DNA of 64,000 nt from Croceibacterium ferulae (GCF_003660445.1 NZ_QZVQ01000010.1:124001-188000), one strand, 5' to 3'. Counted from the stretch's first letter, positions 17,553 to 27,432 are shown. Notes: a model not told the origin generated them from the letters alone. Numbers and translations are program-made.

Positions 17553-19234
17553 GCTGGCCGCGCGACTGCGTTGTTCGCGGCAGACAGGATGGCACGTACG
17601 CTGGCAGTGGCGACGTCCTCGTCCACGCCGACACCCCACACGATGCCTCCATCAGGCAACGCGCATTCCAGATAGGCGGCAGCCCGGGCATCGGTGCCCT
17701 TGGCCAGGGCATGTTCGCTGTAATCCAGCACGTCCAAATGCAGGCCGTAGGTCTGCTGCAGGGTGGCCAGTACGCTGGAGACCAGCCCCTTGCCCCGGCC
17801 GCTGACCTTCTGCGTCTGGCCACCGACCGTTATCGTGCCGGTGAACAGGCGCGTGCCGTCGGTGGCGCGGGTCTCTTCATAATCGACCAGGTCGAAGGTC
17901 GGTGTCGCGGCTTCCAGGAAGTAGGCCGAGCGGAACGCATCCCAGATGTCCGCACCGTTCAGTTCGCGGCCCAGTTCGTCGGCCATGCGCTGCACATGGC
18001 GGCTGAAATCGGCCTGCAACCGCTTGGGCAGCTTCAGCCCCTGGCCCTGTTCCAGCACCCAGGCGAACCCGCCCTTGCCGGATTGCGAGTTGACCCGGAT
18101 CACCGCCTCGTAACTGCGCCCCAGATCGGCCGGGTCGATTGGCAGGTAAGGCACACGCCACAACTCGTCATTGCGGGCGGCCTGCGCCTCGAACCCCTTC
18201 TTGATCGCGTCCTGGTGGCTACCGGAAAAGGCGGTGAAGACCAGTTCCCCGCCATAGGGATGGCGCGGGTGCACGGGCAGCTGATTGCAATATTCGACCG
18301 TCTCGATGACCCGGTCGATGTTCGAGAAATCCAATTCCGGATCAATGCCTTGCGTGTACATGTTGAGAGCGACTGTCACCAGGCAGCAATTGCCGGTGCG
18401 CTCCCCATTGCCGAACAGGCAGCCTTCGATCCGGTCCGCGCCTGCCATCAGGCCCAGCTCGGCCGCGGCCACGCCGGTCCCACGATCATTGTGCGTGTGC
18501 AGGCTGATCACCGCAGCCTCGCGGTTGGGCAAGTGGCGGCAGAAATACTCGATCTGGTCGGCATAGACGTTCGGCGTCGCCGCCTCCACCGTGGCCGGCA
18601 GGTTCAGGATCAGCGGACGCTCGACCGTGGGTTGAAGCACGTCCATCACCGCGGCGCACACCTCGATGCTGAAATCGAGTTCTGCAGTGGAGAAGGTCTC
18701 CGGCGAATATTCGAACAGCCATTCCGTGCCGGGGCGTCGTTCCGCTTCGGCCGCCAGGTTCTGCGCTCCCGCGACGGCAATCGCCTTCACCTCCTCGCGG
18801 CTCATGCGGAACACGATCTCGCGCCAGGCGGGGCTGACCGCATTGTAGAGGTGCACGATCGCGCGGGGCGCGCCTTCCAGGCTTTCGAAGCTGCGGCGGA
18901 TCAGGTCCTCGCGCGACTGGGTCAGCACTTGGATCGTCACATCTTCCGGCACCCGGCCGGACCGGACCAGATCGCTGATGAAGTCGAACTCGGTCGCGCC
19001 GGCACTGGGGAAGCCGACCTCGATCTCCTTTACGCCGATTCCCAGCAGCAGGTCGAAGAAGCGGTTCTTCTTCACCGCATCCATTGGATCGATGATCGAC
19101 TGATTGCCGTCGCGAAGGTCGGTGGACAGCCAGCGCGGCGGCTGGGTTATGACACGGCCCGGCCATTGGCGGTCGGGAAGGTCAATGGCGGGGAAGGGCC
19201 TGTACTTGCGGCCCGGTTCCTTCAGCATGGTCAT
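17549..19234 (-). CDS. leuA: 2-Isopropylmalate synthase LeuA
   Basis: First committed enzyme of leucine synthesis: condenses acetyl-CoA and 2-oxoisovalerate. Length 561 residues, the LeuA2-type long form. The N-terminal HMGL-like TIM barrel has RDGNQSI (metal and substrate), GVKEIEVGFPSAGATEFDF, SLHTHNDRGTG (metal His pair) and LFGNGERTGN. The C-terminal part (about 430-561) is the LeuA allosteric domain that senses leucine. ATG 19234 and ATG 19228 are both possible. A leader peptide rich in Leu codons with alternative hairpins lies 120-170 nt upstream, so attenuation by leucine supply is likely. The stop overlaps the convergent AHH gene. Confidence 0.94.
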   Translation of the reverse strand: MTMLKEPGRKYRPFPAIDLPDRQWPGRVITQPPRWLSTDLRDGNQSIIDPMDAVKKNRFFDLLLGIGVKEIEVGFPSAGATEFDFISDLVRSGRVPEDVTIQVLTQSREDLIRRSFESLEGAPRAIVHLYNAVSPAWREIVFRMSREEVKAIAVAGAQNLAAEAERRPGTEWLFEYSPETFSTAELDFSIEVCAAVMDVLQPTVERPLILNLPATVEAATPNVYADQIEYFCRHLPNREAAVISLHTHNDRGTGVAAAELGLMAGADRIEGCLFGNGERTGNCCLVTVALNMYTQGIDPELDFSNIDRVIETVEYCNQLPVHPRHPYGGELVFTAFSGSHQDAIKKGFEAQAARNDELWRVPYLPIDPADLGRSYEAVIRVNSQSGKGGFAWVLEQGQGLKLPKRLQADFSRHVQRMADELGRELNGADIWDAFRSAYFLEAATPTFDLVDYEETRATDGTRLFTGTITVGGQTQKVSGRGKGLVSSVLATLQQTYGLHLDVLDYSEHALAKGTDARAAAYLECALPDGGIVWGVGVDEDVATASVRAILSAANNAVARPA

Positions 19235-19302
19235 GGCTTCGATTGCCTTCGCTTTGCCCCGCCGCGGGCGGCAGAGGCTGTTCGACTTCGCAGGTGCAAT
19301 TG

Positions 19303-19364
19303 GCCCTTAGGCGAATGGCCCCTTGCTTCACGCGCAAGGAGCCGTGACGCGCCTAAGGGCGCGT
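19303..19364 (-). promoter_or_regulatory. leuA leader: alternative RNA stems (attenuator candidate)
   Basis: Three competing helices are visible in the minus-strand RNA. Stem 1: ACGCGCC (19364-19358) pairs with GGCGCGT (19353-19347) around the leader stop. Stem 2: a 10-bp hairpin, GGCUCCUUGC with GCAAGGGGCC (19343-19317), loop of 7. Stem 3: GCCCTTAGGCG (19360-19350) pairs perfectly over 11 bp with CGCCTAAGGGC (19313-19303), enclosing stem 2 and excluding stem 1. There is no U-run, so control may be Rho-dependent or act on leuA translation rather than by an intrinsic terminator. Confidence 0.6.
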
Positions 19365-19400
19365 TAGTCGAAGCAGCGATAGCAGCTCGCGGGCGTTCAT
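19353..19400 (-). CDS. leuL: leuA leader peptide, 15 residues, leucine-rich
   Basis: The minus strand encodes MNARELLSLLRLTRP followed by TAG. Five of fifteen residues are Leu, two of them CTA, a codon rare in a genome of this GC content. The stop codon sits inside both stem 1 and stem 3 of the leader, as expected if ribosome position chooses between them. No clear Shine-Dalgarno precedes the ATG, which is the main weakness. Leucine leader peptides before leuA are known in several proteobacteria. Confidence 0.6.
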   Translation of the reverse strand: MNARELLSLLRLTRP

Positions 19401-19414
19401 GCCGGGCTGTGTAG

Positions 19415-19446
19415 GCGGGCAGGGTGGGGCTGTCCACCCTGCCCGC
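19415..19446 (-). terminator. Perfect 13-bp stem-loop after yceI
   Basis: GCGGGCAGGGTGG pairs without mismatch with CCACCCTGCCCGC, loop of 6 (GGCTGT as written on the plus strand). It begins 9 nt past the yceI stop and ends 15 nt before the leuA leader ATG. There is no T-run on either side, so it may be a yceI terminator of a non-canonical kind, an RNA 3' end stabiliser or part of the leuA leader. Confidence 0.5.
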
Positions 19447-19454
19447 AAACAGGC

Positions 19455-20102
19455 TTACTGCTTTTCGAACGCGATCGTGATGTTCAGCTCCACCTCGTCC
19501 GACACCACGGGCAGGGCGCCGTTGACCCCGAAGTCGGAACGGCGGATCGTCGTCGTGCCTTCGAAGCCGACAGTCGGCGTCTGGCTCATCGGATTGGCGC
19601 CGGCGCCGGTGAACTCGGCGGCGATGGTGACGGGCTTGGTAACGCCGTTCAGCGTCAGGTCGCCATTGATCGTCGCGCCGGTCTGGCCGGTCGGCTGGAC
19701 CGAGGTGGAGACGAAGCGCGCCGGGGCGGCCTCTGCGCCGAAGAAGTCGGGTGCCTTGCCGTCGGCGCCGGGACGCAGCAGGTGGGCGGTCAGCCCTTCG
19801 CTGGCGGTGACGACATTGGCGATCGGCACGGTCACGTCCACCTTGGCCGCCGCGGGGTTTGCCGGATCGATCGTCAGCGTACCGGCCACATCACCGAAGA
19901 TGCCGAAGTAATCGTTGAACCCGAAATGGTTGACCCGCCAGCCGATCAGCGAATGGCTGGCATCGGCGGCATAGGTGCCGGCGGTGACGCGGCTTGCATC
20001 CATCTGGCCCGGCAGCTGCGGGGCATCCTGCGCCTGCAGGGTTGCAAAGGCGCCGGTGCTGATGGCGGCGGCGGCGATGGTGCTCAGGATGATCTTGCGC
20101 AT
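19455..20102 (-). CDS. YceI family periplasmic lipid-binding-like protein
   Basis: Exported protein of 215 residues. ATG 20102 gives a signal peptide (MRKIILSTIAAAAISTGAFATLQAQ, cleavage after AQA or nearby). The mature part has the YceI pattern: DASHSLIGWRVNHFGF, then FGIFGDVAGTLTID, and FGVNGALPVVSDEVELNITIAFEK at the end. YceI proteins are lipocalin-like barrels that bind isoprenoid or amide ligands; their role is little known. It lies between ilvC and leuA on the same strand, but hairpins on both sides suggest it is transcribed separately from the amino acid genes. Confidence 0.9.
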   Translation of the reverse strand: MRKIILSTIAAAAISTGAFATLQAQDAPQLPGQMDASRVTAGTYAADASHSLIGWRVNHFGFNDYFGIFGDVAGTLTIDPANPAAAKVDVTVPIANVVTASEGLTAHLLRPGADGKAPDFFGAEAAPARFVSTSVQPTGQTGATINGDLTLNGVTKPVTIAAEFTGAGANPMSQTPTVGFEGTTTIRRSDFGVNGALPVVSDEVELNITIAFEKQ

Positions 20103-20213
20103 GGTGGTAGGCTCCCCGTTGGTGCTTGCTGGCGCAACAAGTGGGGCATGCCGGGGCAACGCTCAAGAAGGCACAAGGGTGTTACCGCTGCAGTTCTTCG
20201 TGGCAGCGCCTGC

Positions 20214-20243
20214 CTGCCCCCGCCCATATCCGGGCGAGGGCAG
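20214..20243 (-). terminator. Stem-loop after ilvC, probable terminator
   Basis: Plus-strand CTGCCCCCGCCC and GGGCGAGGGCAG form a 12-bp stem with one wobble and a 6-nt loop, 14 nt past the ilvC stop codon. No U-run follows on the minus strand. Position and strength suggest the end of the ilvBNC transcript. Confidence 0.55.
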
Positions 20244-20256
20244 CTCCGGCGTCAGG

Positions 20257-21324
<1,068 letters not shown>

Positions 21325-21346
21325 TCATGCTGCAATCGTGAAAAAC

Positions 21347-21862
21347 TCAGATACCCTGCGCGCCGCGCATCATGCCGACGATGCCGGTGCGGCCAACCTC
21401 CACCAGCCCCAGCTCCCGCATCAGGGCGATGAAGCGGTCGATCTTCTCCGGCGCGCCGGTCAACTCGAACACGAAGCTGCCGGTGGTGGTGTCGACCACG
21501 CTGGCGCGGAACACATCGGCCAGACGCAGCGCCTCGACCCGGTGATCGCCTTGTCCGACGACCTTCACCAGTGCCAGCTCGCGCTCCACATGCGGGCCCT
21601 CATCCGTCAGGTCGACGACCTTGTGCACCGGCACCAGCCGTTCCAGCTGCGCGATGATCTGGTCGATCACCGGCGGCGGACCGTTGGTGACCACCGTGAT
21701 ACGGCTGGTTGCGTGGTCCTCCGTGATGTCGGCCACGGTCAGGCTGTCGATATTGTAGCCGCGCGCGGTGAACAGGCCGGCGATCTTGGCCAGGATACCG
21801 GCTTCGTTGTCGACGATCACGGTCAGGACGTGCCGTTCCGCCTGGCGGTGCTGTATCTGCAT
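21347..21862 (-). CDS. ilvN: Acetolactate synthase small (regulatory) subunit
   Basis: Regulatory subunit, 171 residues, conferring valine feedback on the large subunit. An ACT domain spans about residues 10-85 (HVLTVIVDNEAGILAKIAGLFTARGYNIDSL), and the C-terminal ALS small-subunit domain includes ELALVKV and TGSFVFELTG. I chose ATG 21862 because AGGAT lies 7 nt upstream and the length suits the family. A GTG at 21898 overlaps the ilvB stop and would add 12 residues. The gene follows ilvB directly. In E. coli naming it is closer to the long IlvH type. Confidence 0.93.
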   Translation of the reverse strand: MQIQHRQAERHVLTVIVDNEAGILAKIAGLFTARGYNIDSLTVADITEDHATSRITVVTNGPPPVIDQIIAQLERLVPVHKVVDLTDEGPHVERELALVKVVGQGDHRVEALRLADVFRASVVDTTTGSFVFELTGAPEKIDRFIALMRELGLVEVGRTGIVGMMRGAQGI

Positions 21863-21894
21863 GGTGGATCCTGCGGAAATCGGGAGGAGGGCGG

Positions 21895-23637
21895 TCACAC
21901 CAGCGCCTTGGCGTCATCCGCCATGGTGCCGGCATGGACATCGCCGTTCAGCAGCATCTCGGTATGCGCCGCGCCGCTGGGAATCATGGGGAAGCAGTTC
22001 GCATCCTTGCTGACCTGGCAGTCCACGATCACCGGGCCGTCATGGTCCAGCATGGCGCGGATGCCATCATCGAGCCCGGCCTCGTCCGAGATGCGGATGC
22101 CCTTCCAGCCATAGGCCTCGCCCAGCCGCACGAAGTCGGGCAGGCTGTCGGAGTAGCTGTTGGAATAACGGCTTTCATAGGTCAGCTCCTGCCACTGGCG
22201 GACCATGCCCATATATTCGTTGTTCAGGATGAAGATCTTCACCGGCAGGCGATACTGGCTGGCGGTGCCCAGTTCCTGAATGTTCATCTGGATGCTGGCC
22301 TCGCCCGCAATGTCGATCACCAGCGCGTCGGGATTGCCCAGCTGCGCACCGATCGCCGCCGGCAGACCATAACCCATCGTGCCCAGGCCCCCGCTGGTGA
22401 GCCAGCGATTGGGATCCTGGAACCCGAAATATTGCGCGGCCCACATCTGGTGCTGGCCGACCTCGGTGGTGATGATCGGCTGCCGCTCGCGCGTCATCTC
22501 GTACAGGCGCTGCACCGCCAGTTGCGGCATCAGCGCATCCTTGCGGTGCGGAAAGGCAAGGCAATCGCGCGCGCGCCAGCCGGCGATGCGCGCCTTCCAT
22601 TCGCCCAGGTCGCGCCCGCGGGCGTCGCCCCACGCGGCGATCAGCTGTTCCAGCACGGTGCCGCAATCGCCCACGATGCCGAGGTCCACCGGCACCACCT
22701 TGTTGATGCTGGCCCGATCGATGTCGATGTGGATCTTGGTGGAATGCGGGCTGAAGGCATCCAGCCGCCCGGTCACGCGATCATCGAACCGCGCGCCGAT
22801 GCAGACCATCACGTCGCATTCGTTCATCACCATGTTCGCTTCCAGCGTGCCGTGCATGCCCAGCATGCCCAGCCAGTCCGGATGATCGGCGGGAAATGCG
22901 CCCAAACCCATCAGCGTGGAGGTGACTGGCGCGCCGGTCAGCGATTGCAGCCGGCGCAGGGCCGCGCTGGCATGCGGGCCGGAATTGATGACCCCGCCAC
23001 CAGTGTAGAACACCGGCCGCTCCGCGTTCCTGAGCAGTTCCAGCGCCTCCGCAATCTCGTCCGGCGCAGCGACCGTGCGCGGTTCGTAGCGGCGCTGCCG
23101 GCGCGGGCGGTCGTCCTGCAGCGGGGCAGTGGCGACCTGCACGTTCTTGGGAATGTCGATCACGACCGGGCCGGGGCGACCGGTGGTGGCGATCAGGAAC
23201 GCTTCCTCGATCGTGTGTGCCAGGTCCGCCGGGTCGCGGACGAGGTAGTTGTGCTTGGTGCAATGGCGCGTCAGGCCGACCGTGTCCGCCTCCTGAAAGG
23301 CGTCCGTGCCGATCAGATTGGTGGCGACCTGCCCGGTGATGACGACCATCGGGATGGAATCGAGGAACGCATCGGCGATGCCGGTGATCGCATTGGTCGC
23401 GCCAGGGCCGCTGGTCACCAGCACCACGCCGGGCTTGCCGGTGGAGCGGGCATAGCCTTCCGCCGCATGCGCCGCGCCGGCCTCGTGCCGCACCAGGATG
23501 TGGCGCAGGCGCGTGTCGCTGAACAGCTCGTCATAGATCGGCAGCACCGCACCGCCAGGATAGCCGAACACGAACTCCACGCCCTGCTGCACCAGGGACT
23601 CGATCAATATCGCAGCGCCGCTGCGTTCTTTCGTCAC
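21895..23637 (-). CDS. ilvB: Acetolactate synthase large (catalytic) subunit
   Basis: Thiamine-diphosphate and FAD enzyme that makes acetolactate or acetohydroxybutyrate, 580 residues. The N-terminal PYR domain has [14 protein letters not shown] and [14 protein letters not shown], with the catalytic Glu in the latter region. GDC and N-motifs of the ThDP domain appear as [13 protein letters not shown] (GEA replacing GDG/GDA) and [16 protein letters not shown] 23637 is the likely start: AAGGA lies about 10 nt upstream and the text becomes family-like at [15 protein letters not shown] promoter and a strong terminator hairpin precede it, see separate entries. Confidence 0.94.
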   Translation of the reverse strand: MTKERSGAAILIESLVQQGVEFVFGYPGGAVLPIYDELFSDTRLRHILVRHEAGAAHAAEGYARSTGKPGVVLVTSGPGATNAITGIADAFLDSIPMVVITGQVATNLIGTDAFQEADTVGLTRHCTKHNYLVRDPADLAHTIEEAFLIATTGRPGPVVIDIPKNVQVATAPLQDDRPRRQRRYEPRTVAAPDEIAEALELLRNAERPVFYTGGGVINSGPHASAALRRLQSLTGAPVTSTLMGLGAFPADHPDWLGMLGMHGTLEANMVMNECDVMVCIGARFDDRVTGRLDAFSPHSTKIHIDIDRASINKVVPVDLGIVGDCGTVLEQLIAAWGDARGRDLGEWKARIAGWRARDCLAFPHRKDALMPQLAVQRLYEMTRERQPIITTEVGQHQMWAAQYFGFQDPNRWLTSGGLGTMGYGLPAAIGAQLGNPDALVIDIAGEASIQMNIQELGTASQYRLPVKIFILNNEYMGMVRQWQELTYESRYSNSYSDSLPDFVRLGEAYGWKGIRISDEAGLDDGIRAMLDHDGPVIVDCQVSKDANCFPMIPSGAAHTEMLLNGDVHAGTMADDAKALV

Positions 23638-23662
23638 CGGACCATTCCTTTGCTTGGGTTGG

Positions 23663-23699
23663 AAAAAACCGACCCGGCACGATTGCCTCGTGCCGGGTC
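23663..23699 (-). terminator. Rho-independent terminator in the ilvB leader (attenuator candidate)
   Basis: Minus-strand GACCCGGCACGA and TCGTGCCGGGTC form a perfect 12-bp stem with a 5-nt loop, followed by GG and six Ts. It is the best intrinsic terminator in the window. It ends 26 nt before the ilvB GTG, and a good -35 box lies upstream of it, so transcripts for ilvB must cross it. An upstream GCCGGG could pair with CCCGGC of its 5' arm as an antiterminator. No Ile/Val/Leu leader peptide is visible. Confidence 0.8.
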
Positions 23700-23739
23700 G
23701 CTCCTCTCCAGCCGGTGCAGGGCCGCAGCCCCGCTTCCC

Positions 23740-23772
23740 GGCCCAACTATGCGACACAAAATGTCATGTCAA
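23740..23772 (-). promoter_or_regulatory. Probable ilvB promoter overlapping the end of miaA
   Basis: A perfect TTGACA (minus strand, 23772-23767) is followed after 15-17 nt by CATAGT/TAGTTG, a weak -10. The -35 begins one base before the miaA stop codon. Initiation would fall near 23735-23740, giving a leader of about 100 nt that contains the terminator hairpin. Confidence 0.5.
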
Positions 23773-24702
23773 CCGCAAAGTGCGCAATATTCTTGTTATC
23801 TGAGCGTCTTGTTCCATGCCGGTTTGCCCGATCCGGGGCCAGCCTGACGGAGGCTGGTGACGGAACCAGGTATATTGCCGCTTGGCGTATCTCCGTGTCG
23901 CCTGCTGTCCGTGCACGATGGCGTCCTCCCGGCTGGACCGCCCCTCCAGCCAGGCGGCGATCTCCGGCACGCCGATCGCGCGCATCACCGGCAGCTCCGG
24001 CGACAGCCCGCGGACGAGCAGGGCGGCGACTTCCTCCACCGCACCGCCATCCATCATGCGGGCGAAACGCAGGTCGCAACGCTCATACAGCCAGTCGCGA
24101 TCGGGCAGCAGCACAAGGGCGTGCAGCTCCACGGCATCCCCGATCCCGCCTTCGCGCCGTTCCTGCCACCAGCCGAGCGGGTGCCCGGTGGATCGCACCA
24201 CCTCCAGCGCGCGAGCGATCCGCTGGCTGTCGCCGGCATTCAATATCACGGCGCGTGCGGGATCTTCCCGCTCCAGCGCGGCATAGGCGTCGGCCACCGA
24301 AAGGGCGCGCACCTCCGCGCGCACCTCCGCCACAATCGGCGGGATCGGCGCGATTCCCTCCAGCAAGGTGCGCAGATAGAGCCCGGTGCCGCCCACAAGG
24401 ATCGGCAACGCGCCCGCTTCATGGGCTTTGGCGATCTCGCGCCGGGCGGCGGTGGCCCAGTCCGCGGCGGAGCATGCATCCGCCCCGTCCCAGGCGCCGA
24501 ACAGGCGATGCTCCACCCCCTGCATTTCCGCCGCATCCGGCCGGGCGCTCAGGACCGCGAGGTCGCGATAGACCTGCGCGCTGTCCGCATTGATGATGCG
24601 GGCAGGGCAGCCGGCACCTTCCACCGCCAGCGCCAGCCGCACGGCCAGATCGCTCTTGCCGCTCGCGGTCGGCCCTGCGATGAGCGCCACCCGCTCACGC
24701 AT
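23764..24702 (-). CDS. miaA: tRNA dimethylallyltransferase MiaA
   Basis: Adds a dimethylallyl group to N6 of A37 in tRNAs reading UNN codons, about 312 residues. The P-loop is [14 protein letters not shown] near the N-terminus; [19 protein letters not shown], the DxT-like tRNA/substrate motif region, [11 protein letters not shown] and [12 protein letters not shown] follow. The C-terminus retains [13 protein letters not shown] favour ATG 24702 (AGGA about 12 nt upstream); ATG 24714 adds four residues and would leave only 2 nt to the divergent serB start. Its terminal codons overlap the ilvB -35 box. Confidence 0.94.
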   Translation of the reverse strand: MRERVALIAGPTASGKSDLAVRLALAVEGAGCPARIINADSAQVYRDLAVLSARPDAAEMQGVEHRLFGAWDGADACSAADWATAARREIAKAHEAGALPILVGGTGLYLRTLLEGIAPIPPIVAEVRAEVRALSVADAYAALEREDPARAVILNAGDSQRIARALEVVRSTGHPLGWWQERREGGIGDAVELHALVLLPDRDWLYERCDLRFARMMDGGAVEEVAALLVRGLSPELPVMRAIGVPEIAAWLEGRSSREDAIVHGQQATRRYAKRQYTWFRHQPPSGWPRIGQTGMEQDAQITRILRTLRLT

Positions 24703-24716
24703 CGAAAGTCTCATCC

Positions 24717-25601
24717 TTGCTCATCGCCCGGCTCATAGCAGACCCTGCCACGCTCGACAGACAGCTCGATGCCGCCAGCGCCGCACTGGCGCAGCGGGGC
24801 ATGGCGCTGGCCGGCGCCAGCCTGCTGGATCACTGGAGCGACGTACTCGAATTGATGCTGCCGGGTGACGACCTGGCCGCGTTGAAGCAGGTGATCCGCG
24901 ATCATTTCGATCCCAGTGACGCCATCATCGCGCGGGACGAGATCCGCGTACCCGACCTGTTCGTGTCCGATATGGATTCCACCATGATCGGGCAGGAATG
25001 CATCGATGAACTGGCCGACTTCGCGGGCCTGAAGGATCGCGTCGCGGCTATCACCGAACGCGCGATGCGGGGCGAACTGGACTTTGCCGACGCGCTGCAC
25101 GAACGCGTCGCCCTGCTGGAAGGACTGGAGGAGGAGGCGATCGGCACCTGCCTCGCCACCCGCATCCACCCCGTTCCCGGCGCGCGCGTGCTGGTGGCGA
25201 CGCTCCGCCACCGCGGCTGCCGCACCGTGCTGGTGACCGGCGGGTTCCACCACTTCGCCGATCCGGTGGCAGAACGGCTGGGCTTCGACCGGGTGGTCGG
25301 CAACCGGCTGTCCGTGGCCGATGGCAAGCTGGACGGCCGGCTGGCGGGCCCGATCGCCGATGCGGCCAGCAAGGAACGCACCCTGCGCGAGGAACTGTCG
25401 CTGCTCGGCGATCAGGCGGTCTCCATGGCCGCCGGCGACGGGGCGAACGACATCCCCATGCTGCGCACCGCCAGCTACGGTATCGCCTATCGTGCGAAGC
25501 CTGCCGCGCGGGAGGCGGCGAATGGCTGGGTGGAGCGTGGCGAACTGACCGCGCTGCTGAAGCTGATGGGCATTCCCGAGCATGAGTGGGTTGCAGGCTA
25601 A
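24717..25601 (+). CDS. serB: Phosphoserine phosphatase SerB
   Basis: Last step of serine synthesis, a HAD-superfamily phosphatase of 294 residues. HAD motif I is [12 protein letters not shown] (nucleophile Asp in DMDST), motif II is [11 protein letters not shown] and motif IV is [11 protein letters not shown], with the Lys of motif III upstream. Residues 1 to about 75 form an N-terminal ACT-like region usual in SerB. The start is TTG 24717 ([10 protein letters not shown]...), because the first ATG would cut into the conserved region. Start codons of serB and miaA nearly touch, so each promoter must lie in the other's coding region. Confidence 0.93.
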   Translation: MLIARLIADPATLDRQLDAASAALAQRGMALAGASLLDHWSDVLELMLPGDDLAALKQVIRDHFDPSDAIIARDEIRVPDLFVSDMDSTMIGQECIDELADFAGLKDRVAAITERAMRGELDFADALHERVALLEGLEEEAIGTCLATRIHPVPGARVLVATLRHRGCRTVLVTGGFHHFADPVAERLGFDRVVGNRLSVADGKLDGRLAGPIADAASKERTLREELSLLGDQAVSMAAGDGANDIPMLRTASYGIAYRAKPAAREAANGWVERGELTALLKLMGIPEHEWVAG

Positions 25602-25604
25602 CCT

Positions 25605-26195
25605 TCAATAAGGCGGGGCGACCCGCGCGCGCTGATTGCGGCCGGCTTCGGTCCACCAGGCAAGGTCGTCGGCGAAGCGGGGGAAGGCACGGGCAAGCGC
25701 CGAGCCGCCATCGCCCGCCGGCTCGCCCGCTTCGTCGAAGGCATGGGCGATGCCGCCGACAGCCAGCGTGCTGGACACCACCACCATGCCCATTTCCGAC
25801 AAGATGCCGTGCCAGGCCAGCCCCGCCCGTGCCCCGGCGAGGCGACCGGCGGAGTAGCTGGCGATCGCCGCCGGGCGCCACTGCCATTCCTCCAGGAAGT
25901 GGTCGGTCAGGTTCTTCAGGCCGGGCTGCACACTCCAATTGTACTCGCCGGCCACGAACACGAAGGCATCCGCAGCCCTGATCTTGCCCGCCAGCTGTTC
26001 CAGTGCCACCGGCGCCGCACCGGCGGGATATTCCTTGTACATCCGGTCGAGCATGGGCAGCCCGACCGCCCTGGCGTCGATCAGCTCCGCCTCTGCCCCG
26101 CGCGCGGTGAAGGCGCGTACAAGCCAGTCCGCCAGGCGAATGCCTTGCCGATCGGACCGGTAGGAACCGTAGAATACAAGAATCCGGTCAGGCAT
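25605..26195 (-). CDS. NAD(P)H-dependent FMN reductase family flavoprotein
   Basis: Flavodoxin-like fold protein of 196 residues. FYGSYRSDRQGIRLADWL supplies the phosphate-binding loop, and FVAGEYNWSVQPGLKNLTDHF matches the family block PEYN-x-S-x-P-x-LKN-x-D that contacts the isoalloxazine ring. These enzymes reduce FMN or quinone-like electron acceptors with NAD(P)H; the substrate here is unknown. It overlaps the preceding DUF418 gene by 8 nt, so the two form an operon. The convergent serB ends 3 nt away. Confidence 0.88.
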   Translation of the reverse strand: MPDRILVFYGSYRSDRQGIRLADWLVRAFTARGAEAELIDARAVGLPMLDRMYKEYPAGAAPVALEQLAGKIRAADAFVFVAGEYNWSVQPGLKNLTDHFLEEWQWRPAAIASYSAGRLAGARAGLAWHGILSEMGMVVVSSTLAVGGIAHAFDEAGEPAGDGGSALARAFPRFADDLAWWTEAGRNQRARVAPPY

Positions 26196-27432
26196 GTTGT
26201 CTCTCCTCTATCCGCCGCAGCGGCTCCCACCGCCAGCGCGCCAGGCTGCGCCAGCTCCATTCCAGCGGCCCGTACCGGAACCGCTTCAGCCACCAGGGCG
26301 ACCACCACAGCATCAGCATCCAGACGGGCGGCACGAACAGCCAGGCCTCCGCCCGGGACAGGGTGCCGTACAGGTCCAGCCCGTACCCGTTGAACAACAT
26401 CGCCCCGACCAGGGTGGCCCCCAGGTAATTGCTGAACGCCATCCGCCCGGTGGCGGCCAGCCGGTCGGCCAGCCGGCCGCTCCGCACCAGCAGGATGATC
26501 GCCGCGACATAGCCGACGGCGGCGACCGGCCGCAGCGGTCCGGCCCAGTACTGGTCCAGCGGGATGTAGATGAACGGATCGAACCCGGCGCGCAGTATGG
26601 CCCAGGCACTGGCCCCGAAATATAGCAGGCTGGCCCCGATGCACAGTCCGGCAACCTGCAGGTATCTCCGGCGCGGCCAGCTACCGGTCAGGAAGCCGGA
26701 GCGGTAACTCGCCATGCCCAGCAACATCAGCGCCAGTGTCTCCCCGCCATAGCCGATCACGGATTCCAGCGGCCGCCACGGCTCCGTCTGCAGCATGTAC
26801 CGGGCATGCGCCGAGACCGATTGGTGCGCCGCCTTGTCCGCCGCGATCGCAGCAGGGGTGGGGATCAGCGAGGCACACCAGGCCGCTACACGCGCACGAT
26901 CCTCCGGCGCAGCACCCGGCGCCTCCAGGGTCCGTGCTGCGCTCAGCTGCTGGGAATAGAGCACGCCGGGCGTGTAGGTGAGGGCGAAGCCGATCAGCGC
27001 CAGCACCAGCAGCCGTTCGACCGGGAGGCGCCAGAACAGGAAGCCGACCAGCCCCATCAGCGCGTAATTGGCCAGGATGTCGCCCCACAACAGCAGGTAA
27101 TAATGGGCTAGCCCGAACCCCAGCAGCACCAGCATGCGGGGATAATGCACCCGCCATGCAGCGCGCCCGGCCGCTTCCGCCCGCTCGCACACCAGCACGA
27201 TGCCGGCCCCGAACAAGATGGAGAACAGCGCCCGCACCTTGCCATCCACCAGGATGAAGTTGGCCGCCCACATCACCCGGTCGGCCATGCTGCCGAAGCC
27301 ATAGGCGGGCGGGTAGAAGTACGCCGCCTCGATCATCGCCATGCCGACGACGTTGACGGAGAAGATGCCCATCACCGCCAGCCCGCGCATGATGTCCAGC
27401 GTGGGGATGCGATCTGGAGTAGTGGTAGCCAT
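26188..27432 (-). CDS. DUF418 (YeiB-family) membrane protein
   Basis: Inner-membrane protein of 414 residues with about 8-10 hydrophobic segments. The start TPDRIPTLDIMRGLAVMGIFSVN is the family N-terminal motif (DxxRGxAxxGI). The C-terminal DUF418 domain contains GRLADRLAATGRMAFSNYL and GPLEWSWRSLARWR, matching the conserved F(R/K)-x-GPLEW-x-WR. YeiB proteins are related to acyltransferase-3 and heparan acetyltransferases and may move acyl groups across the membrane; function is not established. It precedes and overlaps the FMN reductase gene. Confidence 0.9.
   Translation of the reverse strand: MATTTPDRIPTLDIMRGLAVMGIFSVNVVGMAMIEAAYFYPPAYGFGSMADRVMWAANFILVDGKVRALFSILFGAGIVLVCERAEAAGRAAWRVHYPRMLVLLGFGLAHYYLLLWGDILANYALMGLVGFLFWRLPVERLLVLALIGFALTYTPGVLYSQQLSAARTLEAPGAAPEDRARVAAWCASLIPTPAAIAADKAAHQSVSAHARYMLQTEPWRPLESVIGYGGETLALMLLGMASYRSGFLTGSWPRRRYLQVAGLCIGASLLYFGASAWAILRAGFDPFIYIPLDQYWAGPLRPVAAVGYVAAIILLVRSGRLADRLAATGRMAFSNYLGATLVGAMLFNGYGLDLYGTLSRAEAWLFVPPVWMLMLWWSPWWLKRFRYGPLEWSWRSLARWRWEPLRRIEERQHA

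Noticed and set aside
23637-23757. Open frame from GTG 23757 as an ilvB leader peptide or N-terminal extension
   Set aside because: It reads straight through the terminator stem into ilvB with no branched-chain residue runs and no conservation-like text before TKERSG.
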